DNA of 64,000 nucleotides, from assembly GCA_036388895.1 (NCBI GenBank), contig DASVQY010000064.1:124001-188000 (forward strand). The letters are read 5' to 3'. The notes beneath the pieces were generated by a model. The model worked only from the letters and a program-made list of their open reading frames with translations. It was not told where the DNA came from and ran no database searches. Of this stretch, positions 1 to 9,345 are shown in pieces. The DNA comes from SXVE01 sp036388895 (GTDB lineage: Bacteria > Acidobacteriota > Blastocatellia > Pyrinomonadales > Pyrinomonadaceae). The position numbers and the translations under genes are program-made. How positions within the stretch are numbered: the stretch's first letter is position 1; every line of letters starts with the position of its first letter.

Positions 1-66
1 AAAACAGAACCGTTAATGTAGTAAGTTCAGGTGTTATTTCCATTTTCAGTAAGCTCCAAACTGAAA

Positions 67-840
67 TCAAACCGTCATACCGCCGTCTACAATTATCGTT
101 TGCCCGGTTATGTAGCTCGACGCATCGGACGCGAGAAAAACAGCGGCGCCTTTTAATTCGCCTTCTTCGCCGATGCGCGGAATCACGTTGTTTTCCTGAA
201 TCGAGCGCTCGTAGATGTCAATTACCGCATCGGCGAGGCGCGAGTGAAAAAATCCGGGCGCGATGGCGTTGACGCGGATTCCGCGCCGTCCCCAACTCGC
301 CGCCAGCTCGCGGGTTAAACCGATAAGTCCGGCTTTGCTGGCGACGTAGCCGGCGTAAAAAGGTCCGTTCGCCGAAGAAGTAATTCCCGATATAGAAGCG
401 ATGTTGATAATCGAACCACTTCTACGATTTAACATCTCGCGCCCGACCGCCTGCGCCATCAAGAAACAGCCGGTTAGGTTTACGTCTAAAACTTGTTTCC
501 ACCTTTCGAGCGGCATTTCTTCGGGCATCGCGCCCCAGGAAATTCCGGCATTGTTTATTAAAATATCAACTTTTCCGAATTTTTCGACGGTTTCGTCTAC
601 GACAGCTTGAACGTCTTCGGCTTTCGACACATCGCAAAGTTTTCCTTCGACATTGAAATTATTCGCTCGAAACTCTTCAACGGTTTCATCGAGCCATTCG
701 GCGCGACGCGCGCAAAGCATCAAATTCGCTCCGGCTTCCGCCAATCCTTCCGCCATCTCCTTGCCGATGCCGCGCGAACCGCCCGTAACGATTGCGGTTT
801 TCCCCGTCAAATCAAACAACTCTCGAATGTGTTTTGCCAT
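67..840 (-). CDS. SDR family NAD(P)-dependent oxidoreductase
   Basis: A 257-residue classical short-chain dehydrogenase/reductase. Visible motifs are the cofactor-binding TGGSRGIG (residues 19-26), NNAG (96-99), the catalytic Ser149 and the YVASK active site (Tyr165, Lys169). The C-terminal segment with DGGMTV is typical of the FabG/gluconate 5-dehydrogenase branch. The enzyme is cytosolic and should reduce or oxidise a carbonyl/alcohol using NAD(P)H; the substrate cannot be read from the sequence. It stands alone: nothing recognisable lies in the 66 bases after its stop, and a methyltransferase-like gene diverges upstream. An FabG-like role in fatty-acid synthesis is possible, but no fab genes are nearby. 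Confidence 0.9.
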   Translation of the reverse strand: MAKHIRELFDLTGKTAIVTGGSRGIGKEMAEGLAEAGANLMLCARRAEWLDETVEEFRANNFNVEGKLCDVSKAEDVQAVVDETVEKFGKVDILINNAGISWGAMPEEMPLERWKQVLDVNLTGCFLMAQAVGREMLNRRSGSIINIASISGITSSANGPFYAGYVASKAGLIGLTRELAASWGRRGIRVNAIAPGFFHSRLADAVIDIYERSIQENNVIPRIGEEGELKGAAVFLASDASSYITGQTIIVDGGMTV

Positions 841-964
841 AGATATTTATTGTAAATAGTAAATCTTAAATTGCTGATATAAACAACTCACAACGCGCAA
901 TTATTTAGTTTGATTCAGTCTTTGAGTGATTTGAGATTTTCTGTCAACAAATTACAATAAAAGT

Positions 965-1777
965 ATGAGTAAAACACAAAAAGAACTCGCCTTTCTGCGC
1001 GATCTTTATCTTGAAAACGACTGGACGAACCGGTTTGCCGAACTTTTCGACAAAAACTTCCGATTTTCCGACGAGCAAAAAATTCTTTACGTCAATGCCG
1101 GAACCGGAACGCACGCGCTGGTTTTAAGAGAAAAATTGGACGAGAAAAAAGAAGTTTTCGGGCTTTTCGAAAATGAAGAAACATTAAAAATAGCACAGGC
1201 GAAAGCCGACGCCGTGAGAGCCGACGTGAGCTTTTCCGATAAACTGCCGAAGGAGACTTTCGATGCCGTTTTAGCCGATGCGAGCCTTGTCAAACCGGCG
1301 AGTTTCAACGATTTTTTCGCGGCAATCGTGCAGCTTTCAAAAAATCAGGTCGCCGTTTTTCTGCCGACTAAAGGAAGTTTCGGCGAGATTTTTTCATTTT
1401 TGTGGGAAACGCTGGTGGAAATTGATCTGGCGGAAAAAGGCGTTTCGGTGGAAAATTTAATTTCCGAAATTCCGACAATCGAAGACGTGAAGGAAACGGC
1501 AGAGAAATTAGGGCTGACAAATATTGAAACAGTAACGAAAAACGAAACTTTCGACTTCAAGGACGGCACGGAATTTATCAACTCGCCGCTCGTCGCGGAT
1601 TTTCTGTTTCCAGCGTGGTTCGGATTTTTAACGGAAAAAGAAAAGGAAAAGGTAAATATAAAACTCGCGCAGCTCGTAGACGCCGAGGACGGCTCATTGT
1701 CATTTTGCTTTTCTGTGAAAGCGACTTTGCTAATTGGTGAAAAAACAAACGCGATTGATGCGAAAAGCGGAAAGTGA
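965..1777 (+). CDS. SAM-dependent methyltransferase-like protein
   Basis: A 270-residue soluble protein. Residues 40-52 (LYVNAGTGTHALV) look like motif I of class I SAM methyltransferases. The following acidic strand and the FDAVLADASLV segment resemble motifs II and IV, so a Rossmann-like fold is likely. The remainder is Lys/Glu-rich with no other motif I recognise. The methyl acceptor is unknown and the enzyme could be degenerate, because the usual GxGxG is only GTGT. The ATG at 965 is the first in frame. A palindromic repeat follows the stop codon within 10 bases and separates the gene from the convergent tatA. Confidence 0.7.
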   Translation: MSKTQKELAFLRDLYLENDWTNRFAELFDKNFRFSDEQKILYVNAGTGTHALVLREKLDEKKEVFGLFENEETLKIAQAKADAVRADVSFSDKLPKETFDAVLADASLVKPASFNDFFAAIVQLSKNQVAVFLPTKGSFGEIFSFLWETLVEIDLAEKGVSVENLISEIPTIEDVKETAEKLGLTNIETVTKNETFDFKDGTEFINSPLVADFLFPAWFGFLTEKEKEKVNIKLAQLVDAEDGSLSFCFSVKATLLIGEKTNAIDAKSGK

Positions 1778-1784
1778 AAAATTT

Positions 1785-1868
1785 AGCCACGAATTGCACG
1801 AATAAACACGAAAAAAGAAAGTTTGACAATAAATTTTCTATTCGTGAAAATCAGTGCAATTCGTGGCT
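1785..1868. repeat. Dispersed intergenic palindromic repeat, copy 1
   Basis: The arms AGCCACGAATTGCAC (1785-1799) and its exact reverse complement (1854-1868) are a 15-bp perfect match. Inner CACGAA/TTCGTG segments extend the pairing. The same arm sequence recurs near 8132, 13813, 55215 and 58367. It sits between two convergent genes and could form a strong RNA hairpin in either direction. Confidence 0.85.
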
Positions 1869-1897
1869 GGATTTTATTTTCGCAGATGAATTTTCAC

Positions 1898-2170
1898 TTA
1901 ATTTCCTTGTTTCGCTTCGACGCGGCGGCGCATTTCCGCCATTAAATCTTCGTCGCTCATCGAGTTAATTTGCGGCGCGTTTTGATTTGAAGCGATTTGT
2001 CGTCGCTTTTCTTCTTCGACGCGGTCCTCTTCTTCGGCTTCGCGCATTCCTTCCTTGAACGCTTTGCGCGATTGTCCCAGGGATTTCGCTAATTGCGGCA
2101 AACGAGTTGCGCCGAAAAGCAAAAATAAAACCGCGACGATTAAAAGTATTTCCGTAGTTCCAAAATTCAT
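1898..2170 (-). CDS. tatA: Twin-arginine translocase subunit TatA/TatE family
   Basis: A 90-residue protein with the standard TatA plan. A short periplasmic N-terminus is followed by one membrane helix (about residues 6-20), the FG hinge, an amphipathic helix (RLPQLAKSLGQSRKAFKEG), then a charged Glu/Arg-rich tail. TatA oligomers form the pore through which folded proteins carrying twin-arginine signals cross the inner membrane. No tatB or tatC lies nearby, so the other subunits must be encoded elsewhere; a lone tatA is common. Family assignment is firm. TatA versus TatB cannot be fully separated by eye, but the FGATRLP hinge favours TatA. Confidence 0.9.
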   Translation of the reverse strand: MNFGTTEILLIVAVLFLLFGATRLPQLAKSLGQSRKAFKEGMREAEEEDRVEEEKRRQIASNQNAPQINSMSDEDLMAEMRRRVEAKQGN

Positions 2171-2283
2171 ATATTTATTCCATCACTTTTGACGCATTAA
2201 AATTTCATAAAGTTGGCGCGTCAATTCGTTTATCATAACGCTATTTTTTTAATGTTTCCATCAAAAAAGGCGACTTTTGCTTT

Positions 2284-3240
2284 CTACCTTTTACCTTTTT
2301 CCTTAAATTTGTCCATCGCGTCAACGAGCGCTGAAGTAATTCCTTTTTCGCTCACGGAATGACCAGCGTCGGACACGACGACGAATTCGGCTTCGGGAAA
2401 CGCGCGGTGCAAATCCCACGCGCTTGTCATCGGGCAGACGACATCGTAACGACCCTGAACGATGACGGTCGGAATGTGGCGAATTTTATCAACGTTTTCG
2501 AGCAGGAAATTTTCTGACGGAAAAAACGAATTGTTCATGAAATAATGACATTCGATTCGCGCTAACGATAACGCTTCGTGCTCGCCTTCCCAGTGATTCA
2601 TCAAATCTTTGTCAGGGTAAAGTTTCGATGTCGAGCCTTCCCAGACGCTCCACGCGCGGGCAGCCGAAAGCCGCGTCCGCTCGTCGTCGCTCGTCAGACG
2701 ATTGTAATAAGCCGTCATAAAATCGCCGCGCTCTTCCGGCGGTATTTCGTCGCGATAACGTTCCCAGAAATCGGGGAAAATTTCGCTCGCGCCGTACTGA
2801 TAAAACCACAAAAGCTCTTTGCGGCGCGTCAGGAAAATGCCGCGCAAAATCAATCCTAAAACTCTGTCGGGATGAGTTTCGGCGTAAGCCAGGCTCAAAG
2901 TGCTTCCCCACGAACCGCCGAAAACGTACCATTTTTCGATGCCGAATTTCTCGCGCAGCGCTTCGATGTCATTTATCAAATCCCACGTCGTATTTTCCCG
3001 CAGTTCGGCGTGCGGTGTTGATTTGCCCGAGCCGCGCTGGTCGAATAAAACGACGTGATAAGTTTTCGGGTCGAAAAACTGCCGGTACATCGGAATCAAA
3101 CCGCCGCCCGGTCCGCCGTGCAGAAAAACAACCGGAATGCCGTCGGGGTTTCCGGCTCGCTCGTAGTAAATTTCGTGAATGTCGGAGACCTTGAGCATTC
3201 CCGAATCAAACGGCTCGATTTCTGGGTACAAAGTTTTCAT
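2284..3240 (-). CDS. pip: Proline iminopeptidase (alpha/beta hydrolase)
   Basis: The frame stays open to 3303, but that would overlap the end of thrB. The start at 3240 gives MKTLYPEIEPFDSG, the usual beginning of this family, and a 318-residue protein of normal length. It shows the oxyanion segment HGGPGGG (41-47), the nucleophile elbow GGSWGS (Ser110) and a late DAGHS histidine. Family members release N-terminal proline from peptides in the cytosol. It lies 55 bases downstream of thrB on the same strand and may be cotranscribed with it, although no functional link is evident. Confidence 0.9.
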   Translation of the reverse strand: MKTLYPEIEPFDSGMLKVSDIHEIYYERAGNPDGIPVVFLHGGPGGGLIPMYRQFFDPKTYHVVLFDQRGSGKSTPHAELRENTTWDLINDIEALREKFGIEKWYVFGGSWGSTLSLAYAETHPDRVLGLILRGIFLTRRKELLWFYQYGASEIFPDFWERYRDEIPPEERGDFMTAYYNRLTSDDERTRLSAARAWSVWEGSTSKLYPDKDLMNHWEGEHEALSLARIECHYFMNNSFFPSENFLLENVDKIRHIPTVIVQGRYDVVCPMTSAWDLHRAFPEAEFVVVSDAGHSVSEKGITSALVDAMDKFKEKGKR

Positions 3241-3295
3241 ATTCTGGAATAATACTCGAATTTGTTTTGTTCGTTCAAATAATGCCGCAGAAACT

Positions 3296-4216
3296 TTAAT
3301 CAATGAATTTAACGCCGCCGGTGTTTATCCCGGAAACATACGTGTAAAATTCAATCGAAGTTTCGCGGTAAATTTCGCTCATCGCGTTTTCGACTTTTCG
3401 CGCCGATTCTTCGGTTTCGCTCAACATAAAAATCGAAGGACCCGAACCGGAAATGCCGCCGCCAAGCGCTCCGGCTAATTTCGATTGAGCTTTCACTTCG
3501 TCGAATTTCGGAATCAAAGTTTTTCTGACCGGCTCGATCAAAAAATCTTCGAGCGATCGAGCGATAAGTTCGTAATCGCCTTTCGATAAAGCGGCAACGA
3601 GCGCGCCGAGATTGCTCCATTGACGAATCGCGGATTTGAGCGGGACTTCTTTGGGCAGCATTTCGCGCGCTTCGGACGTTTTGATTTCGATTTGCGGGTG
3701 AATGACCGTGACGAACAGCGGAGGGAATTCGAGCGTGACGACATCGAGCGGATTCAATGAACGCACGAGCGTGAATCCGCCGTAAATGCACGGAGCGACG
3801 TTGTCGGCGTGCCGTTCGCCGGAAGCTATTTTTTCGCCGTCCATCGCCAAATCAACGAGTTCGAGCGGTGAGAATTTATCGTTCAAAAGTGCATTTGCGG
3901 CAACAACCGCGCCGCCCGCGCTCGCCGCGCTTGACCCAATTCCGCTTCCCGGTTTGATGTGCTTCGTTATCTCGACTTCAAACCCGAAATCGGCGTCGAG
4001 TTTTTCGAGCATAGAGAGAAGCGCCGCGCCCGCGACGTTTTTTTTCGGTTCAACCGGCAAGTCGTAATGGTCGCGGTTGATGATGCGAACCGTTTTTTCT
4101 TCCGCTAAACGAACGATCATTTCGTCGTTCGGTTCAGCTAAAGCAAAACCCAGACAATCGAATCCGCAGACGACGTTTGCAACGGTCGCGGGCGCTAAAA
4201 CTCGGACTTCATTCAT
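3296..4216 (-). CDS. thrB: Homoserine kinase
   Basis: A 306-residue GHMP-family kinase that phosphorylates L-homoserine with ATP to O-phosphohomoserine, the substrate of threonine synthase. The N-terminus (VLAPATVANVVCGFDCLGFAL) and the glycine/serine-rich ATP loop PGSGIGSSAASAGG are characteristic. A second glycine-rich stretch, GALGGGISGSGPS, is the conserved GHMP C-terminal motif. The gene diverges from thrC-thrA across a 165-bp spacer, so all threonine-branch steps after aspartate semialdehyde are encoded here. The spacer must hold both promoters; I see no obvious attenuator or leader peptide in it. Confidence 0.95.
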   Translation of the reverse strand: MNEVRVLAPATVANVVCGFDCLGFALAEPNDEMIVRLAEEKTVRIINRDHYDLPVEPKKNVAGAALLSMLEKLDADFGFEVEITKHIKPGSGIGSSAASAGGAVVAANALLNDKFSPLELVDLAMDGEKIASGERHADNVAPCIYGGFTLVRSLNPLDVVTLEFPPLFVTVIHPQIEIKTSEAREMLPKEVPLKSAIRQWSNLGALVAALSKGDYELIARSLEDFLIEPVRKTLIPKFDEVKAQSKLAGALGGGISGSGPSIFMLSETEESARKVENAMSEIYRETSIEFYTYVSGINTGGVKFID

Positions 4217-4381
4217 AATTCGGCTTAAGGAATTGGCAAAAAAATAAATTCGTATTTATGATATTCCCTTTGAATTTACAAACGTAAACGCGAAACTCAA
4301 TTTTTTATATATTAAACTAATAAAATCAAAAACGGTAATAAGCTACTTTAATAAAACGTTTTATTCTTAAATTCTCAACAA

Positions 4382-5677
4382 ATGCAATACTTTAGCACGA
4401 ATCGAATGTCGGCTCGCGTTTCTTTCCGCGAAGCGACTCTGAACGGTCAGCCGGACGATAAAGGTTTATATTTCCCGGAAAAAATTCCCGTTCTTTCCGA
4501 TGATTTCTGGCGTGAATTTCAAACAAAATCGAAAGAGGAAATTGCTTTCGAGGTGATAAAACCGTTTGTCGGCGGCACGATTCCCGATGAAACGCTTTTC
4601 AATATCTGCGCCGAAACCGTCAATTTCGATTTTCCGCTCGTCCGCGTAACCGATAAAATTTTCGCGCTCGAGCTTTTTCACGGCGCGACACTCGCTTTCA
4701 AAGATGTCGGCGCACGATTTATGAGCCGCTGCCTGCGTTATTTTTCAAAGGAAAAACCGGAAAAAACAATCGTCATAGTAGCGACTTCGGGCGACACGGG
4801 CGGCGCTGTGGCGAACGGGTTTTACAACGTCGAAGGCGTTAATGTCGTGATTCTGTATCCGAAAGGGAAAGTTTCCAGAGTTCAGGAATTACAGCTTACA
4901 ACGCTCGGAAAAAATATCACGGCTTTGGAGGTTGACGGCGTTTTCGACGATTGCCAGATTCTGGCAAAAACCGCGCTTGCAGACGAAGAGTTAAAGCGAA
5001 AAGTTTTTCTTACGTCCGCAAATTCGATAAACGTCGCGCGCTGGCTACCGCAGCAATTTTATTATTTTTACGCTTTCCAGCAATGGAACAGAGATTCCTC
5101 GCCGATTATTTGTGTTCCGAGCGGAAATTTCGGCAACGTCTGCGCGGGAATTCTGGCGCAAGTTTCCGGTCTGCCTGCGAAAAAATTCATTGCAGCCTGC
5201 AACGCTAACGATGTCGTTCCGCAATATCTGCAAAGCGGGAAATATTCGGCGAAATCTTCGGTAGTGACGCTTTCAAATGCGATGGACGTGGGTAATCCGT
5301 CGAATTTCGTGCGAATTTTAGAGATTTTCGAGAACAATTATTTAAATTTAAAGGAAAAGCTTGAAGCAATCAGCGTTTCCGATGAAATTACGAGGGAAAC
5401 GATGCGCGAAGTTTATGAAAAGTACGGATATATTCTCGACCCGCACGGCGCGGTGGGTTTTTACGCGTTATCGGAATATTTACGAGCTAATCCGAATGAA
5501 AAAGGATTCTTTTTGGAAACCGCGCATCCTGTAAAATTCGATTCGGTTGATCAGATTATCGGCACATTCGGCGCAGTGCCGGAAAGCGTCAAAGATTTGC
5601 TTTCGCGTCCGAAACAAAGCATTGAAATAACGGCGAATTACGCAGATTTAAGAGAAATTTTAACGAGTAAAATATGA
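4382..5677 (+). CDS. thrC: Threonine synthase
   Basis: A 431-residue PLP enzyme that converts O-phosphohomoserine to threonine and phosphate. The PLP-binding lysine is in AFKDVGAR (Lys107), preceded by HGATLAFKD. The phosphate-binding loop SGDTGGAVA is present. The N-terminus (STNRMSARVSFREATLNG) and length are those of the long ThrC class found in enterobacteria. Its stop overlaps the start of thrA by 4 bases (ATGA), indicating translational coupling. The ATG at 4382 has no strong Shine-Dalgarno sequence, which is common in this window. Confidence 0.95.
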   Translation: MQYFSTNRMSARVSFREATLNGQPDDKGLYFPEKIPVLSDDFWREFQTKSKEEIAFEVIKPFVGGTIPDETLFNICAETVNFDFPLVRVTDKIFALELFHGATLAFKDVGARFMSRCLRYFSKEKPEKTIVIVATSGDTGGAVANGFYNVEGVNVVILYPKGKVSRVQELQLTTLGKNITALEVDGVFDDCQILAKTALADEELKRKVFLTSANSINVARWLPQQFYYFYAFQQWNRDSSPIICVPSGNFGNVCAGILAQVSGLPAKKFIAACNANDVVPQYLQSGKYSAKSSVVTLSNAMDVGNPSNFVRILEIFENNYLNLKEKLEAISVSDEITRETMREVYEKYGYILDPHGAVGFYALSEYLRANPNEKGFFLETAHPVKFDSVDQIIGTFGAVPESVKDLLSRPKQSIEITANYADLREILTSKI

Positions 5678-8127
5678 AAGTTTTGAAGTTTGGCGGCTCG
5701 TCCGTCGGAAATGCCGAAAATATTAAGAAAGTTGTTGAAATTGTCGGCAGGGAAGTTGAAAAAAATTCCTGCATCGTCGTTTTGTCGGCGATGCAGGGCA
5801 CAACGGATAAATTAATCGAAACGGGAAAACTAGCCGAAAAGGGCGACGAAAACTTTCGCGGAAAAATCAAGGAAATTGCGGAAACTCATTTAGAAGTCGT
5901 TCAGAATCTCCTTCCTTCGAGTGCGCAAAACGATGTAGCAGAATTCGTAAAAGAGCGAATAAATGAACTGACAAACATTTGCGAGGGCGTTTATCTTTTG
6001 CGCGAGCTTTCGCCGCGAACTCTTGACCGCATCGTCAGTTTCGGCGAGATTCTTTCGACTGTCATCGTTTCCGCCGTGATTGACTCGAACGGAATCGAAA
6101 ACGTCTGGAAAGACAGCCGCGAATTGATTGCAACCGATTCCAATTACGGATTCGCTTCGGTTGAATTCAAACAAACGAATTCTCGAATCAAAGATTATTT
6201 TTGCGGTTCAAACGCGAAACTTCACATTTTGCAGGGATTTATCGCCGCAAATGCGGAAGGCAACACAACGACTTTAGGACGCGGCGGCTCGGATTATACG
6301 GCGGCGATTTTAGCGGCGGCTGTGGACGCGGAAGTTCTGGAAATTTGGACGGACGTTTCCGGTATGATGACCGCCGATCCGCGAATCGTCCGAAATATCA
6401 GGCGTATTCCGCGAATAACTTACCGCGAAGCGATGGAGCTTTCGCATTTCGGCGCGAAAGTGATTTATCCGCCGACAATTCAGCCCGTAATGACGAAAAA
6501 AATTCCGGTCTGGGTGAAAAATACCTTCGCACCCGAAGATTTCGGCACGTTGGTTGAAGCCGAAGCAGAAGACGGAAACGAAATTATTCGCGGCATTACG
6601 AGCATTGATAAAATCTCGGTTTTAAGCCTTGAAGGAAGCGGAATGGTTGGCGTTCCTGGATTTTCTAAACGTCTTTTTGACGCGCTTTCGCGAGCGAACA
6701 TCAACGTTATTTTGATTACGCAAAGTTCCTCCGAACATTCGATTTGCGTCGCAATCGAAGAAAAATTCAGCGCGCTCGCCAAGGAAACCGTTGATCGCGA
6801 ATTTGAATACGAAATAAGCGTCGGAAAAATCGAGCCTTTGCGCGCCGAAAACAATCATTCGATCCTCGCTTTGGTCGGCGACAATATGCGCAATCACACC
6901 GGCGTTTCGGGGAAAATGTTCGCCACGCTCGGTCATAACGGCGTCAATATTCGAGCCATCGCGCAAGGCTCTTCGGAAAGAAACATTTCGGCGATTATCG
7001 AATCGAAAGACGTGCGAAAAGCCGTCAACACGCTGCATGAGGAATTTTTCTCGGACGGCAGCAAACAGATAAACGTTTACATCGTCGGTGTCGGAACGGT
7101 GGGGAAAAAATTGCTCGCCCAGCTTCGGCAGCAAAGCGAATTTTTACGGGAAAATTTGCGGCTTAATGTTCGAATCGTCGGTCTGGCTAACAGCAAAAAG
7201 GTTTTATTCGACGAAGACGGAATCGAATCGGACGATTACGCCGCGCAAATTTCAAACTACGGAAACGAAGACGCCGAGCCGAGCCGGAAGATTGCCGAAT
7301 TGATTGTCGAAAAAAATCTGCGTAATTCGATTTTCGTTGACGTGACGGCGAACGCCGAAGTCATTGAAGTTTACCCGCTTTTACTGCAAAAAGCGGTTTC
7401 GGTGATCGCCTGCAACAAAATCGCGGCGTCATCGGAATACGAAAATTATCGAAAATTAAAAGATTTGGCGCGCGAATACAACGCTAATTTTTTGTTTGAG
7501 ACAAACGTCGGCGCGGGGCTTCCGGTTATCAACACGCTAAACGATTTGACGAGAAGCGGCGACCGAATCAATCGCATCGAAGCGGTTTTATCGGGAACTT
7601 TGAATTTCGTTTTTAACAATTACGACGGCTCGCGCTCGTTTTCTTCGGTCGTGCGGCAAGCACAGTCGGAAGGCTACACCGAACCCGACCCGCGGCTGGA
7701 TTTAAGCGGAACGGACGTGGCGCGAAAGATTTTGATTTTAGCGCGCGAAGCCGGGCACCGGCTCGAAATGTCGGACGTGGAAAACAAAGGCTTTCTGCCC
7801 GAATCGTGTTTGCTGGGAAGCGTCGAAGATTTTTATTCGGAAATGGAAAAACACGAAGATTATTTCAGAGATTTGCTAGAAGCGGCGAAAAACAAAGGTT
7901 TATCGCTGAAATACATCGCTTCGTTCGACGACGGAAAAGCCTCGGTCGGTCTGCAAAGCATTGACCGGGCGCACAATTTCGCCAATCTTTCCGGCAAAGA
8001 CAACGCGGTTTTATTTTATACGAATCGTTACTCGGATTTTCCGCTCGTCGTCAAAGGCGCGGGCGCGGGCGCAGACGTGACGGCGGCAGGCGTTTTCGCC
8101 GATATTATTCGCGCGGCGAGAATTTAG
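5674..8127 (+). CDS. thrA: Bifunctional aspartokinase/homoserine dehydrogenase
   Basis: An 817-residue fusion catalysing the first and third steps of the threonine/methionine branch. Residues 1-300 are the aspartokinase domain, starting with VLKFGGSSVGNAENIKKV and containing TTLGRGGSDYTA. Two ACT regulatory domains follow (about 310-465), with ITQSSSEHSICVAI and IAQGSSERNISAII, so feedback inhibition by threonine is expected. Residues 470-817 are homoserine dehydrogenase, with the Rossmann motif VGVGTVGKKLL, a NVGAGLPVI loop and the catalytic segment ending in VKGAGAGADVTAAGVFAD. Length matches ThrA/MetL of enterobacteria. It is coupled to thrC by a 4-base overlap. Confidence 0.95.
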   Translation: MKVLKFGGSSVGNAENIKKVVEIVGREVEKNSCIVVLSAMQGTTDKLIETGKLAEKGDENFRGKIKEIAETHLEVVQNLLPSSAQNDVAEFVKERINELTNICEGVYLLRELSPRTLDRIVSFGEILSTVIVSAVIDSNGIENVWKDSRELIATDSNYGFASVEFKQTNSRIKDYFCGSNAKLHILQGFIAANAEGNTTTLGRGGSDYTAAILAAAVDAEVLEIWTDVSGMMTADPRIVRNIRRIPRITYREAMELSHFGAKVIYPPTIQPVMTKKIPVWVKNTFAPEDFGTLVEAEAEDGNEIIRGITSIDKISVLSLEGSGMVGVPGFSKRLFDALSRANINVILITQSSSEHSICVAIEEKFSALAKETVDREFEYEISVGKIEPLRAENNHSILALVGDNMRNHTGVSGKMFATLGHNGVNIRAIAQGSSERNISAIIESKDVRKAVNTLHEEFFSDGSKQINVYIVGVGTVGKKLLAQLRQQSEFLRENLRLNVRIVGLANSKKVLFDEDGIESDDYAAQISNYGNEDAEPSRKIAELIVEKNLRNSIFVDVTANAEVIEVYPLLLQKAVSVIACNKIAASSEYENYRKLKDLAREYNANFLFETNVGAGLPVINTLNDLTRSGDRINRIEAVLSGTLNFVFNNYDGSRSFSSVVRQAQSEGYTEPDPRLDLSGTDVARKILILAREAGHRLEMSDVENKGFLPESCLLGSVEDFYSEMEKHEDYFRDLLEAAKNKGLSLKYIASFDDGKASVGLQSIDRAHNFANLSGKDNAVLFYTNRYSDFPLVVKGAGAGADVTAAGVFADIIRAARI

Positions 8128-8131
8128 AAAT

Positions 8132-8291
8132 TAGCCGCGAACAAACACAAAAATACACGAAAGAAAATTAAATAAGAATATACGAGAGAAAATTGAATAA
8201 AGAAAATCAACTGTAAAAATCAACTGTAAATGGTAACCATTTCTAAATTGGTCTTTCTTTTTTCGTGTTCTTTCGTACTCGTTCGCGGCTA
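8132..8291. repeat. Dispersed intergenic palindromic repeat, copy 2
   Basis: The left end TAGCCGCGAAC (8132-8142) and right end GTTCGCGGCTA (8281-8291) are exact reverse complements. The interior carries further partly paired CACGAA/TTCGTG blocks. The internal direct repeat ATCAACTGTAA occurs twice around 8207-8228. The element fills the whole gap between the convergent thrA and GNAT genes. Its right end supplies the TAG stop codon of the GNAT gene (8289-8291). Confidence 0.85.
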
Positions 8292-8825
8292 AATCCTTTT
8301 CTGCAAAACCCAATCTGTCTGCGGGTCGGTTCCCAATTGAAAAACGTGCTCGCCGCATTTTTCAAAGCCGAATTTTTCGTAGAATTTCTGCGCTCGAAAA
8401 TTGTATTCCCAAACGCCGAGCCAGAAAACGTCGTTTCCGTTTTCTTCGGCAAATTCCAGACACTTTGACATTAACGCTCTTCCGATTCCTTTGCCGATAT
8501 ATTCGCTGAGCGAGTAAAGACGGCAAAGCTCAATCGGTTTTTCGCTCGGCGCGATGCAATTTTCGCGCGAATTAATCTTTAATTTGGCGTAACCGACCGC
8601 ATTGTTTTCAATTTCGGCGATAAAGTAAACGGTGTCGGTTTCTCGTAAATCTTCGGCAATCGTTTCCGGCGCGAACGCTTCGTCCATATAGATTTTCATA
8701 TCGTCGGGATGATTTGCCGGATGCTCGGCGAACGCGTCATAAAAGCTTTTTCGCCCGATGCGCGCTAAATTTTCGGCGTCTTCAATCGTTGCCAAACGAA
8801 TGACTGCATTTTCCTTCGGACTCAT
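8289..8825 (-). CDS. GNAT family N-acetyltransferase
   Basis: A 178-residue acetyl-CoA-dependent acyltransferase. The N-terminal IRLATIEDAENLARIGRKSFYDAF segment and the acetyl-CoA pyrophosphate loop near LSEYIGKGIGRALMSKCLEFA (Q/RxxGxG/A type) define the GNAT fold, followed by FWLGVWEYNFRAQKFYEKFGFEK. This arrangement is typical of RimI/PaiA-like enzymes that acetylate small amines or protein N-termini; the substrate is unknown. The TAG stop codon is contributed by the end of the neighbouring palindromic repeat, so the last residues may have been altered by insertion of the repeat. Confidence 0.88.
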   Translation of the reverse strand: MSPKENAVIRLATIEDAENLARIGRKSFYDAFAEHPANHPDDMKIYMDEAFAPETIAEDLRETDTVYFIAEIENNAVGYAKLKINSRENCIAPSEKPIELCRLYSLSEYIGKGIGRALMSKCLEFAEENGNDVFWLGVWEYNFRAQKFYEKFGFEKCGEHVFQLGTDPQTDWVLQKRI

Positions 8826-8925
8826 CAGAAAATCGAATAAAAAGACTGAATAAAGAAAACTGTTTCAGTTAATACTTCGCAATTTTTATTGCAAAGCGAA
8901 CCTTTGTGTTGACACAAAAATGTTT

Positions 8926-9345
8926 TTAGACATTTCGCAAAATGCTCAAAGTATCATTGAGAGTCAGCGATGCGTCGGAATTTCTTTGCAAAGCTGTTTG
9001 AAACTTATAATTGAAATTTTCGTCAGTATCGCTGAACGTCAAAAGAGCTTTCGCTTCGCTGAGCAACGTTCCGGCGGTGATTTCGCTCGCCGGACGACGA
9101 ATTGACGTAGCTTCATCAATCAAGGCGATCAGCGACGACATTCGGCGCAGCCACGCGAAATGCGGGTCGTCGAGCACGAGCGCGAGATAACGATTCGGCG
9201 AGCCGATTTTCCCGTTTACTTTCTCGTATTCCTCTTTTTCCGCTTCGAGCAGTATTTTGTGCAGACGCAAAAACGACTTGCTCAAATCTTTCAATTGCTG
9301 CCGCGTTTCCGCGCTTAAAGTTTCGTTGTCGGTTTCTGGATTCAT
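8926..9345 (-). CDS. Conserved hypothetical protein (helical)
   Basis: The open frame extends to 9576, but the upstream part is low-complexity and rich in Phe/Leu/Arg with no coding character. The ATG at 9345 starts a convincing protein, MNPETDNETLSAETRQQ, of 139 residues. It appears entirely helical, with a core LHKILLEAEKEEYEKVNGKI then YLALVLDDPHFAWLRRMS and LIALIDEA. I recognise this pattern from uncharacterised bacterial proteins but know no function. It is cytosolic, with no signal peptide or membrane segment. It is divergently placed from the MgtE-N/Nramp pair. Confidence 0.7.
   Translation of the reverse strand: MNPETDNETLSAETRQQLKDLSKSFLRLHKILLEAEKEEYEKVNGKIGSPNRYLALVLDDPHFAWLRRMSSLIALIDEATSIRRPASEITAGTLLSEAKALLTFSDTDENFNYKFQTALQRNSDASLTLNDTLSILRNV

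Noticed and set aside
1..66. Possible end of a further gene at the left edge
   Set aside because: No open frame with coding character in these bases.
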